Below are positions 9,083 to 17,876 of a stretch of DNA of 64,000 nt, in pieces. The position numbers and the translations under genes were made by a program. Numbering within the stretch: the first letter of the stretch is position 1; each line of letters starts with the position of its first letter. The stretch covers positions 1,054,001 to 1,118,000 of the forward strand of contig NZ_CP022387.1 of the NCBI RefSeq assembly GCF_002302635.1, written 5' to 3'. Origin of the DNA: Capnocytophaga stomatis. GTDB lineage: Bacteria > Bacteroidota > Bacteroidia > Flavobacteriales > Flavobacteriaceae. The notes under the pieces were generated by a model that worked only from the letters and a program-made list of their open reading frames with translations, did no database searches and was not told the DNA's origin.

Positions 9083-10729
9083 ATGAAAAAGGTATGTTTT
9101 ATCATTTTATTTTTAACTTCTTTTTGTGGTTTTTCACAAACGGAAGAAGAAGCACGCAAAGAACTTGAGGAACTTTTTGCCAATTGTAAAAACACAAATC
9201 CTAATGATATTCTCCCATTTTACGTGGATAGAAAATTGGGACTTATGAATAAAAAAACGATGCAAACCCTCGTTAAGCCAATTCATACCAGTATTTACAT
9301 TGAAAGTTTTTCTCCGATTAGAGGAAAAGTGATTTATAGTGCATTTGATGAGCATTATTACACATTTTCGGTAGATAAAAACTGGAAAATTTCAACTAAA
9401 GAAGAAATAAATTACAGTTGTGTTTTACATTCTCCTCCTTATAAAAAACCAAAATATGAATTTGTACCTTCGGATAAGCTATCAAAAGGTTTTCAGATAA
9501 AAAACAGAACCATATTTTTTGCTAAAGAATACGATAGTTGTAACTATTTTAGAGATAATGATGTTTTCAAATACAAAGGAAAATTCTATTTAATTGTACG
9601 CAAAAAAGTTGAAGACGGACATTTGTATGCCATTATAGACCAACAGGGCAACATTCCGGAGCATTTTAATTACAAACATTCGTGGATTGATATAAACAAG
9701 TATGCCTCCAATGAAAACGACGTTTGGTTCAAAGTTCAAGATTCGGCAATGAGTGAGGATAGAGCAATAGGCTTTATCAATATGTCAGGAGAAGAGAGAT
9801 TGAAGAATCAAGTTCTTCATAATAATAAAAAGCCTATTTTCTTTTTCTTCCAAAAGTTGTTTAATACAGAAAATTATAAAAAATGGAACAATGAAATAAG
9901 TGAGATTTTAAGCGAATTTGATAGTATTTCATCGGAAATAAAGCAACTTAACTCTCAAATTGAGAAAAAGAGTTCTGAATTGAATATTGTTGAAAATCAA
10001 CTCAAAAGCTTTCAAAATCAATTAAATCAAATTGAGAGATTTGAAAAAGAATATGAAAACTTAAAATCTCAACTTACCCAAGATTACAAAATTGAGGAAA
10101 AGAATCTTTTTGATGAAAAATTCTATGGTAAAGATTTGAAAGAAATTCATTTACTCTCTCCATATCATTCAGAATTTATAGCAAAACTTCGTAGTGAAAT
10201 ATTTTTAAATGCTCTCGAAGTTCATAAATATACAATTCTTAACAACGCCAAACAATTCAAAAATAATTTGAATTCTTTTTTTGAAATGATTACAGGTAGA
10301 GCGAAAATTGATGAAGAACTAATACAATCACTTTGGGATACTTTCTTTTTCTGTGTTCCAGTGGTTTCTACATCATTAGCTTCGGCAAGTAAATTGTTTC
10401 CTAATATGGCAAAAAATCAAATCGGATGGTTATTAATAGATGAAGCAGGACAAGCCACGCCTCAATCAGTTGCAGGTCTGATTCAACGCTCAAAACGATG
10501 TGTTATTGTAGGTGATCCAATACAAGTAGAGCCTGTGGTTACTATTCCCAAAACTTTGGTTGATGGATTGATAAAACATCAAAATATTGATTCTGTTTGG
10601 TCTCCATACAACGGTTCTGCTCAACAGTTAGCCGACAGAATTTCCAAATACGGAACACAAATGGGAGATGTTTGGACTGGATTTCCACTGAGAACCCACC
10701 GAAGATGTTTTAACCCAATGTCGATATAG
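9083..10729 (+). pseudogene. Chimeric gene: signal-peptide protein fused to UPF1-like helicase, frameshifted
   Basis: The 548-residue frame joins two unrelated parts. Residues 1-19 are a clear signal peptide (KKVCFIILFLTSFCGFSQ). Residues 20-235 resemble secreted proteins with WG-like repeats (segments such as DRKLGLMNKKT and RAIGFINMSGE). From about residue 240 the sequence becomes a superfamily 1 UPF1/DNA2-like helicase: a coiled coil (270-340), motif II as LLIDEAGQATPQ at 450-461, motif III as VGDPIQVEP and the RTHRRCFNPM segment near 538-546. The Walker A motif (GxxGxGKT) that should precede the coiled coil is missing. After FNPM the frame ends in an off-frame TAG; adding one base near 10720 restores the helicase into the next fragment. 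Both the missing motif and the signal peptide argue against helicase activity. Confidence 0.8.
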
Positions 10730-11220
10730 CCAATGAAATAGCGTACGAAAATCAAATGGTAAAAGGCACGAAAGATAAAAACGAACAAGAATATATTGGT
10801 GAATCTTGTTGGTTTGATGTTGTTGGTAATGGTTCAGGAGATAGCCAAGTTATTAATGAGGAAATTGAATTACTCAAAGAAAAAATCAGTGGATTAAGAA
10901 AAACATATTTAGGGGATATTTATGTAATATCTCCTTTTAAAGCAGTTGCAGATAAATGCAGAGAAGCATTAAATAATTTCGAAAATGTTCAATGTGGTAC
11001 GATTCACACATTCCAAGGAAAAGAAGCAGATGTAGTATTCCTTGTTTTAGGAAGTCATCCAGATAAAGTTGGTTCTCGTCAATGGGCATCTTCAAAGCCT
11101 AATATGCTCAATGTGGCTCTTACTCGTGCAAAAAAACGCTGTTACGTGATTGGAAACAAAGAATTGTGGAGCCAACAGCCTTACTTCGATGTGATGGAAA
11201 AAGTGTTAGAAATAAAGTGA
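10723..11220 (+). pseudogene. UPF1-like helicase, C-terminal fragment after the frameshift
   Basis: This frame continues the helicase interrupted at 10729. From 10723 it reads DIANEIAYENQMVKG without a start codon; the first ATG is at 10756. It carries helicase motif V (TIHTFQGKEADVVFLVLG) and motif VI (NVALTRAKKRCYVIG), the C-terminal RecA-like half of superfamily 1 enzymes. It ends at a TGA about 45 bp before the 3' end of the convergent nuclease gene. A weak hairpin (AAGACCAC/GTGGTCTT, 11231-11267) lies between them. A small internal translation product from 10756 is possible but would lack the ATP-binding half. Confidence 0.8.
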
Positions 11221-11265
11221 TGTTGAAATAAAGACCACTTAGAAGTGAATAGTTTTTATGTGGTC

Positions 11266-11943
11266 TTAAGTATTTATAGAAACCCAAATATGGGTCAAGT
11301 GGATATCATCATTTGTTCTATGAGCAACGGATTCTAATACACCAAAATCTAAATTTGACTCTTTTAATGATAACCTTTCATCTCTTTTCCAACTTGAATT
11401 GTCAGTTTCAGATAGTTCAGTAATCCATTTATTTATGGCTATACTCCAATAATCAAAATTTTCTTTTTCTACAAAACCTAATAAACCACATTTTTTTAAG
11501 CCCTTGCCGTGTTTTTCAGTTTTATAGCGTTCAATACCTCCGTTATTTTTACTTCCAATTACATATTCTTTTTCTCTATATTTTTCAGGAGCAGGTAATC
11601 GTTTAGCTTCTACTGAAAAAATAGAAGCAGTGGAGACTCCCTCTTCATTAGGATAAAAGTAAAAATCTGATATACCTTTACTTTGATTGGTAATATCACG
11701 ATAACTAGAGCTTACATTAAAAGGATAATCCCTATTTCTTATTAATATTTGAGTTTGTTCTACATAAGTTTGTGTAAAGCTATCTTCATTAAAATTTTTC
11801 TTATTATAAAAATCTGAACGAAGATAGGACTTAAAGTTATCAACAGATTGTTTCATTATTTCCTTAATAAGAGAAATTTTACCAATATCTGAAATACTAA
11901 TATTAGGAACTTGTTTATTGTATAAATTTTCCTCTGCAATCAT
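11266..11943 (-). CDS. PD-(D/E)XK-type nuclease, probable restriction endonuclease
   Basis: I place the start at ATG 11943 (225 residues), one base after the methylase stop; an upstream start at 11988 would lie inside the methylase gene. A nuclease active site is visible as ISDFYFYP (D93) followed by FSVEAKRL (E112, K114), the D-x(n)-ExK pattern. The GGIERYKTEKHG stretch near 135-146 also occurs in restriction-type nucleases as I recall them. It directly follows an N6-adenine methylase with almost no gap, so the pair looks like a type II restriction-modification operon. The recognition sequence is unknown. The residue assignment is seen; the restriction role is inferred. Confidence 0.7.
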   Translation of the reverse strand: MIAEENLYNKQVPNISISDIGKISLIKEIMKQSVDNFKSYLRSDFYNKKNFNEDSFTQTYVEQTQILIRNRDYPFNVSSSYRDITNQSKGISDFYFYPNEEGVSTASIFSVEAKRLPAPEKYREKEYVIGSKNNGGIERYKTEKHGKGLKKCGLLGFVEKENFDYWSIAINKWITELSETDNSSWKRDERLSLKESNLDFGVLESVAHRTNDDIHLTHIWVSINT

Positions 11944-11944
11944 A

Positions 11945-14866
11945 CTAATAACCTGCGTTTGAAAAATCAGAAAAACATTTATCTGCATCTCGGTAAGCCG
12001 TTAATGAAAGCCAATACCTATATTGATTTGGTTTTACAAAAACAATGGTATCTTTTTCAGGATATAATTTTATTATCCTATTTACCGATAAATGAACCGA
12101 AATATCGTTAGTTGTAAGTCCTTGAATGCCTAATTCAGACAAATCTTTATGGAATTTAGGTTCTGTATTTTCATTATCATACTTAAAAACAGTTGCTATT
12201 AATGAATTTTTCAACTGAACGACATCAGATAGTCTAAATTTGTGGCTTTCGTTTTGATAAATCGTATTTAATGCTCGTGAAAATTCGGTTCCATAATTTG
12301 AAATAATGGAAAATAAATTATGCTGTTTTATTGGTTGTAAGGCTTTTGAATTTTCACCATTTCGAATAAACATTTGCATTATATTATTAACATCACTAAT
12401 GATTTTATTATCCATTTCGGATAGTAAAAGATTTATATTAAAATCAAAAGGAAGATTTAATATATCCTCTTGTTTACAAGCCGTATTTTTATAAACAAGT
12501 AATTTACCACTCGTACATATATTATAGAATTTCAAAACATCAATATTGCTTTTAAAGTAAGATGCTAATTGTCTTAATCTTTGTTCTTCAGATGAATAAA
12601 AACCAACTATTTCATTTGAAAATTTTATTGGCTTATCATTATATGAAAAAGGTAATTCAATATTCTCTTTAATTAAGAAGTTAGGATATTTATAGACTTC
12701 TTTTTCTTTCAATCCTTCAAAAGATGAAATATACTGTTGTGTTATAAAAGATGATTCTATTTTATCACCTAAAAAAGCATCATTATGTAAAGATTTAGCA
12801 CCTCCAACACCTTCTCCATAAATCCCATAATTTTCAAAAAACTCTTCTAATTTTTTTGTGTTAGACAATTTTTCAATTGTTTGTTTTATTCTTCCTCCTC
12901 CTAATAGGTTATTTTTCCAAATAAATTTATTACTTATCGCAGTTTGACGATTTACAAAATGTAAGTCATAGTCATCTATTTCAAAAATTATTCGCTCTTT
13001 AGTAGCTTTTGTTCTTCTGAATGTTAAATGTAATATATTTCTTGAAAAATTAGGCTTTCCTTCTTTAATAAAAATAGCAGCTGTCTCCACTTCTAGAGGA
13101 GTTTCTTTCTTTTTTCCATCAACAGAGAAAGAAACTTTTTTGTTATCCCATAATGATTTATTTCTTGCAAGAGCTGTAAAATCTAATATTTGGACAACAT
13201 TTGTTTCAGTGAGCAATGTTTCTAAATAAAATCTTGATCCAGTATTATATAATATTCCCGAAGATTTTACCAATAGACACTGCAATCCTCTTTTCTTTAA
13301 GAAAGAGTACGAATCTCCCAAAAATTTTAAAGCTATTTGATTGTTTGGAATTTCTATCTCTTTTTGAATAAATTTGGTAGTGTTTTTTTCAAAATCTTTC
13401 GTACCTCCTCTAACATAAGGCGGGTTTCCTATTACCAAATCAAATTTCTTATTTTCAATGGCTTTACATTCAAAAAAATCAGAATGAATTAAATTTGTTT
13501 TTGTTAAATCATCAAATTTCAATTCATTTAAAATTGTAATAGGATTCAATTCGTTACACAAAGCCAAACTCAAGCTGAATGATGCCAATCGTACTGCTTG
13601 TTCCTCTTTATCAACACCGTAAATGTTTTTCAAAATTGATTTTAAATCATCAATATTTGGAGTTGCCATATTATTTTGGAGTCGCCATATCTGCACTAAT
13701 CGCTTAAAAGCCACTACCAAAAAAATTCCCGAACCACAAGCAGGGTCTAAAATCGTATATTCTTTTAAATCAATATCTTTATATTTTTTTAACGGAATAC
13801 ATTCATCAACCAATAATTTTGCTAGATGCGAAGGAGTATAATACAATCCTTTATCTTGTTTATCCTCTGCTAAAAACTCTTCATACAAACGACTAATCAA
13901 CTCAACAGGAATAAACTTAAATTCAAAATACCTCCAATCGTTAAATTCTAATTCTAGTTGATTAGAATTCAAGTCTGTTTTATTAGTTGATAATAAATCA
14001 GCAAGAATAGACAAATCTAATTCTTTTAGATTATCTTCTTCTGCACTATCCCATCTAAATACATTTCCATTAAAATCTTTGTTTAAATCCGAAAGAAGTT
14101 CTACAAATTTACCTTGTTGTTTTAAAACATCACTAAAAGATAAGGCATCATTGTATTTTTGAAAATATTTCTTTGATAATAATTCATTACCATTACTATC
14201 GATGGTTTCTTCTAAATATTTTATCAGTATTGATTGAACAATTATTTTATTAACTATTTCAACTGAAATAGTAGTAAACTCAGTTGTTAGCTTTTTCGAC
14301 ACATAACGGATATTATCAATCAATTTATCATAAGCAGAATTTTGGAATTTAAATTTATTTTTTAGCTCTTCTTCTTCCCAAAAAATTCCACTTTTTATTT
14401 TTACGGCAAATTGTTCGTTATATAACTCATGAGTTTTTCCTGTTAATTTTAACTCTCTTACTAAATATTCGGGTTTATATTCTTTTGTTATATGCTTTGT
14501 GCAGTCAAGAATTTTAATTTCTGTTCTATAGAAGATACAAGCTAATGGAACTTCACCACTACTCCATATATTAGTCTGAATTTGAGCTAACTCAGGTTCA
14601 TTTGTCTCTTCAAAGTTTCTATCGGTAAAATCAAACAGATATACTTGAGGCTTGTAGCTTCCATTAAGTTGTTTTCGTAAGTAGATAGCCGAAGCACTTA
14701 ATTTTCGAGCCTTATCCAAATGAAATTGAATTTGAGGCTCTGCTAAGTTATCAGTATTATCTATTAAGTATAGGCAATCATCCTCTGTAGTAAATCCAAG
14801 ATTTACTATGTTTTTTTTAAAAGTTAGGTGATGATTATCCATAATGAATACTTTTATACAATCCAC
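11945..14866 (-). CDS. Eco57I-like N6-adenine DNA methyltransferase (restriction-modification)
   Basis: A 973-residue protein with a gamma-class amino-methylase core: AdoMet motif I ILDPACGSGIF at 372-382 and catalytic motif IV NPPY at 481-484, with GLYYTPSHLAKLLVD (340-354) ahead of them as in Eco57I/BREX-type methylases. The long C-terminal half probably holds the target-recognition region. The N-terminal 200 residues contain no obvious nuclease motif; the nuclease activity seems to be supplied by the next gene. The first codon appears to be GTG; an in-frame ATG (MDNHHL) eight codons later is an alternative start. The region is AT-rich and sits in an accessory island, consistent with transfer. 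Confidence 0.88.
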   Translation of the reverse strand: MDCIKVFIMDNHHLTFKKNIVNLGFTTEDDCLYLIDNTDNLAEPQIQFHLDKARKLSASAIYLRKQLNGSYKPQVYLFDFTDRNFEETNEPELAQIQTNIWSSGEVPLACIFYRTEIKILDCTKHITKEYKPEYLVRELKLTGKTHELYNEQFAVKIKSGIFWEEEELKNKFKFQNSAYDKLIDNIRYVSKKLTTEFTTISVEIVNKIIVQSILIKYLEETIDSNGNELLSKKYFQKYNDALSFSDVLKQQGKFVELLSDLNKDFNGNVFRWDSAEEDNLKELDLSILADLLSTNKTDLNSNQLELEFNDWRYFEFKFIPVELISRLYEEFLAEDKQDKGLYYTPSHLAKLLVDECIPLKKYKDIDLKEYTILDPACGSGIFLVVAFKRLVQIWRLQNNMATPNIDDLKSILKNIYGVDKEEQAVRLASFSLSLALCNELNPITILNELKFDDLTKTNLIHSDFFECKAIENKKFDLVIGNPPYVRGGTKDFEKNTTKFIQKEIEIPNNQIALKFLGDSYSFLKKRGLQCLLVKSSGILYNTGSRFYLETLLTETNVVQILDFTALARNKSLWDNKKVSFSVDGKKKETPLEVETAAIFIKEGKPNFSRNILHLTFRRTKATKERIIFEIDDYDLHFVNRQTAISNKFIWKNNLLGGGRIKQTIEKLSNTKKLEEFFENYGIYGEGVGGAKSLHNDAFLGDKIESSFITQQYISSFEGLKEKEVYKYPNFLIKENIELPFSYNDKPIKFSNEIVGFYSSEEQRLRQLASYFKSNIDVLKFYNICTSGKLLVYKNTACKQEDILNLPFDFNINLLLSEMDNKIISDVNNIMQMFIRNGENSKALQPIKQHNLFSIISNYGTEFSRALNTIYQNESHKFRLSDVVQLKNSLIATVFKYDNENTEPKFHKDLSELGIQGLTTNDISVHLSVNRIIKLYPEKDTIVFVKPNQYRYWLSLTAYRDADKCFSDFSNAGY

Positions 14867-14989
14867 AAAAATATAAAATAAAAATAATACAGCTAATAAT
14901 TCTTGTTTAAAAATATTTAATTATTCTTTCAATAAACTGAATGTCAGTGATATAAAAAATATTTTTTCATAGAGTTTTTTAATTACATC

Positions 14990-15544
14990 TCACACAAACT
15001 CCTCAATATCAAAATCACTTTCTTTTTGGGGAGTTTGTGATAAAATTTCGTCTAAAAGTCGGGCTACTTTTAGCGAAGCCTCAGGTAGGGCTTTTTCAAT
15101 TTCTTCCAATAGATTGGTACCAACCACTTTTTGGGCTAATTCTTTGTTTTCAGTGGTAGAAGATGCATTTTGGCTTAGAAAATCAGTTACTTTTTCCAAA
15201 TCCTCAAAAGACAAGCCCGTGGCAAAATCATTGTCTTGCTCGGGAGTTCGCATCGCTCGTAAATCCTCTTCTTCATCTTCAAAATCAGGTAAGTAATTTT
15301 CATTTTTCTGCTCAAACTCTGCTAAAATTGCCCGTTTTTCAGCCTCTGTTAATGGATTTTCCTGCTTTGGAGGTACAAATTTACTTTTCCCCATTATAGA
15401 GGTGTTTTGCTCGGGCTTTTCAGGAGTTTTTTGGGATTCGGGAAAGGGGTTGGAATATTTTTTCCGTTCGATTTTCAATGAAAATTTTTCCGATAATAAC
15501 AGAAAAATAATCAGTAGCAGCAGTATGGTGATGAGTTTTTCCAT
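14990..15544 (-). CDS. Conjugative-transposon-type hypothetical protein (TraD-region-like)
   Basis: A 184-residue protein with one N-terminal membrane anchor (LITILLLLIIFLLLSEKF) followed by a polar, acidic, Pro/Glu-rich region and a helical C-terminus (KVVGTNLLEEIEKALPEAS). I recognise the general layout of small proteins encoded next to DUF3408 genes in Bacteroides-type conjugative transposons, but not a named family with certainty. It starts 3 bp after the stop of the DUF3408 gene, so the two are translationally linked. No mobilisation, relaxase or integrase gene is nearby, so it is probably a remnant. Confidence 0.6.
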   Translation of the reverse strand: MEKLITILLLLIIFLLLSEKFSLKIERKKYSNPFPESQKTPEKPEQNTSIMGKSKFVPPKQENPLTEAEKRAILAEFEQKNENYLPDFEDEEEDLRAMRTPEQDNDFATGLSFEDLEKVTDFLSQNASSTTENKELAQKVVGTNLLEEIEKALPEASLKVARLLDEILSQTPQKESDFDIEEFV

Positions 15545-15546
15545 AA

Positions 15547-15933
15547 CTAAAAAATAGGTTTGTATTTTTCTTGAAAACTTTCGGCAATTTCTTGTTTATA
15601 TTGCTCAAAATGAGCTTTTAAAACATTATCCAAATAAGTATAAATACTAATTTTGTCCTCACCGATAACTTGAACAATTCGAGCAATACGTTGATGATAT
15701 TCCGAGCGAATATACACAGACTTCCCTTCTCTTGCCGATGTGTCCCCCTGCCTAAAAAATAGGGTTTCATACGAAAGATTATCGGATTTTACCTTTCGAG
15801 GCGATTCTTTTTTGGAAGCAGGTTTTTCGTTTTTCGTTTGAGGATTTTTCTCTTGCGTTTTTGAAAAAGCATCAACATCCGAAGAAGTCCCCCGCACCCG
15901 CTTCACAGGGCAAAGGTAAGATTTTTTTGACAA
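15547..15933 (-). CDS. DUF3408 (TraB-like) conjugative-transposon protein
   Basis: A 128-residue basic protein whose C-terminal half (GKSVYIRSEYHQRIARIVQ.. to YLDNVLKAHFEQY, about 68-112) matches the DUF3408 family of Bacteroidetes conjugative transposons, a ribbon-helix-helix-like fold encoded near traA-traC. The first 50 residues are low-complexity and Lys/Ser-rich. The start is uncertain: ATG 15933 gives MSKKSYLCPVKRVRG, but a GTG inside (VKRVRG) is also possible, and a TACCTTTG promoter-like box overlaps codons 6-8 of the longer form. It is an orphan: no ParA partner or other tra genes follow upstream. Confidence 0.7.
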   Translation of the reverse strand: MSKKSYLCPVKRVRGTSSDVDAFSKTQEKNPQTKNEKPASKKESPRKVKSDNLSYETLFFRQGDTSAREGKSVYIRSEYHQRIARIVQVIGEDKISIYTYLDNVLKAHFEQYKQEIAESFQEKYKPIF

Positions 15934-15956
15934 TATGTAAATAGTTTGTAACTTTG
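15926..15956 (+). promoter_or_regulatory. Promoter match upstream of recJ; overlaps an att-like decamer
   Basis: TTTG (15926-15929), 19 bp, then TAACTTTG (15949-15956) fits the Bacteroidetes -33/-7 consensus and would give recJ a leader of about 170 nt. The overlapping GTAACTTTGC (15948-15957) also fits GTANNTTTGC, the short homology reported at CTnDOT-type attachment sites. The two readings cannot be told apart by sequence alone. Confidence 0.55.
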
Positions 15957-16130
15957 CCTCATTGAGTTACTACCCAAAATAGGTAAAAACAATGAAAATA
16001 GTTCCGTTACCAAATCGTTACCTTACATATCTTAAAAACCAATTAACTTGCTGATAATAAAATTTTTGAGATAACTCTTCTATTTTTTCCATAAAAAATA
16101 AACCCAAACAACGCACTAATTTTCAACAAT

Positions 16131-17825
16131 ATGACTCATCACTGGACATTTAAGCCCAAACCTCATCCGGAAATCGTACAGAAGCTCCAAAAGGAACTAA
16201 ACCTCAGCGAAATTCCTGCTACTTTGCTCGCTCAGCGAGGTATTTCCGATTTTGAAGAGGCAAAAAGCTTCTTTCGTCCGTCTCTTTCCGACTTGCACAA
16301 TCCATTTTTGATGAAAGATATGGAAAAAGCAGTGGAAAGAGTGTTACAAGCTATTGAAAAACAGGAAAAAATCCTCATTTATGGCGATTATGATGTGGAC
16401 GGAACAACTTCCGTTTCGCTAATGTACTTGTATTTAAACCGATTTACGCATCAACTTGGCACATATATCCCCGACCGATACACCGAAGGCTATGGTGTTT
16501 CCTTTCAAGGGGTTGATTATGCCTTTGCAAACGGATTTTCGCTCATCATTGCCTTGGATTGTGGTATCAAAGATGTTGAAAAAGTGCAATATGCCGGCGA
16601 AAAAGGCATTGATTTCATCATTTGCGACCATCATCGTCCTTCGCAAGTAATTCCCAAGGCGGTGGCTATCTTAAATCCTAAGCAAACCGACTGTAATTAT
16701 CCGTATAAAGAGCTTTGTGGCTGTGGTGTGGGCTTCAAATTGGTACAGGCACTCAATAAGCAAATGAGAAATCCGTTTGAACAGATACAACCGCTGTTGG
16801 ATTTGGTTGCTGTTGCCATCGGGGCGGATATTGTTCCCGTAACGGGCGAAAATCGGGTAATAATGCACTACGGATTACAAATTCTGAACGAAAATCCGTC
16901 CGTAGGGCTTACCGCCTTGTTAGGATTGGAAGCCAAACCCGTGCAAATGATGGATATTGTATTTCGATTGGCTCCGCGAATCAATTCGGCAGGAAGAATC
17001 GAACACGGAATGTTTGCCGTTAAACTCCTAACGGAAAGTTCTTATAGCCAAGCTTTTGCCAAAGCCAAACAAATTGAAACCTTTAACAGTGAACGTAAAG
17101 ACCTTGATGCTTCCATCGTGCAAGAAGCTTTAAATCAAATACAAACCAATCAGGAAGAGGAAAAAGCAGCCACAGTTGTTTACGCTCCACATTGGCATAA
17201 GGGTGTTATTGGCATTGTTGCCTCCCGATTGATTGAAACATACTATCGCCCGACGGTAGTTTTCACAAAAAGCGGAGAAAAATACGCCGCTTCGGTGCGT
17301 TCCGTGCAAGGATTTGATGTGTATGAGGCTCTGGAGCAGTGTTCGGAATATATTGAGCAGTTTGGAGGACATAAATATGCTGCCGGACTGACAGTTCTCC
17401 CTGAAAAATATCCTCTTTTTAAAGAAAAATTCGAGAAAGTAGTTGCAGAAACACTTCCTGAGGAATTAAAATCGCCCAAAATAGTGATTGACACCGAACT
17501 TCCGTTGGAAAAAATTAATCCGAAGATGTTTAACATTTTAAAACAGTTTGAGCCTTTCGGTCCGCAGAATATGGCTCCCGTATTTTATGCCAAAAACGTG
17601 ATTGACACAGGTTTTGCAAAGCAAATCGGTAAGGATAACAGCCATCTTCGTCTTACTTTAAAGGATTTTAACGGAGAAAAATTCTTCTCGGCGGTGGGTT
17701 TTAACTTGGGTCACAAACTGGAACTCATAAAATCGGGCAAACCCTTTGAAATTGTGTATTCCATCGAAGAAAATCACTGGAACGGAAACACTTCTTTGCA
17801 GCTAAAAGTGAGGGATATAAAATAA
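16131..17825 (+). CDS. recJ: Single-stranded-DNA-specific exonuclease RecJ
   Basis: A 564-residue DHH-family 5'-3' exonuclease acting in RecF-type recombination and mismatch repair. Manganese-site motifs are visible: YGDYDVDGTTS (D86, D88, D90 region), DCGIKD near 143-148 and CDHHRPS with DHH at 166-168. The DHHA1-type glycine motif (EQFGGHKYAAGLTV) follows near 410-423, and a C-terminal OB-like domain ends the protein. Length is typical of bacterial RecJ. It is monocistronic, preceded by a long leader and followed by a shared bidirectional terminator with ald. Confidence 0.95.
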   Translation: MTHHWTFKPKPHPEIVQKLQKELNLSEIPATLLAQRGISDFEEAKSFFRPSLSDLHNPFLMKDMEKAVERVLQAIEKQEKILIYGDYDVDGTTSVSLMYLYLNRFTHQLGTYIPDRYTEGYGVSFQGVDYAFANGFSLIIALDCGIKDVEKVQYAGEKGIDFIICDHHRPSQVIPKAVAILNPKQTDCNYPYKELCGCGVGFKLVQALNKQMRNPFEQIQPLLDLVAVAIGADIVPVTGENRVIMHYGLQILNENPSVGLTALLGLEAKPVQMMDIVFRLAPRINSAGRIEHGMFAVKLLTESSYSQAFAKAKQIETFNSERKDLDASIVQEALNQIQTNQEEEKAATVVYAPHWHKGVIGIVASRLIETYYRPTVVFTKSGEKYAASVRSVQGFDVYEALEQCSEYIEQFGGHKYAAGLTVLPEKYPLFKEKFEKVVAETLPEELKSPKIVIDTELPLEKINPKMFNILKQFEPFGPQNMAPVFYAKNVIDTGFAKQIGKDNSHLRLTLKDFNGEKFFSAVGFNLGHKLELIKSGKPFEIVYSIEENHWNGNTSLQLKVRDIK

Positions 17826-17834
17826 AGGAAAAGA

Positions 17835-17862
17835 AAAAAGCAGTAGAAAACTACTGCTTTTT
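17835..17862. terminator. Bidirectional terminator between recJ and ald
   Basis: The stem AAAAAGCAGTAG/CTACTGCTTTTT with a 4-nt loop is flanked by A-run and T-run and serves both convergent genes. Confidence 0.85.
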
Positions 17863-17876
17863 ATTTTAATGATTCG

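Noticed and set aside
14760-14866. Possible frameshift at a homopolymer near the methylase start
   Set aside because: The A/T run near 14811-14823 is hard to count by eye; the 973-codon frame is given as open through it, so I do not claim a frameshift. Read-level data would be needed.
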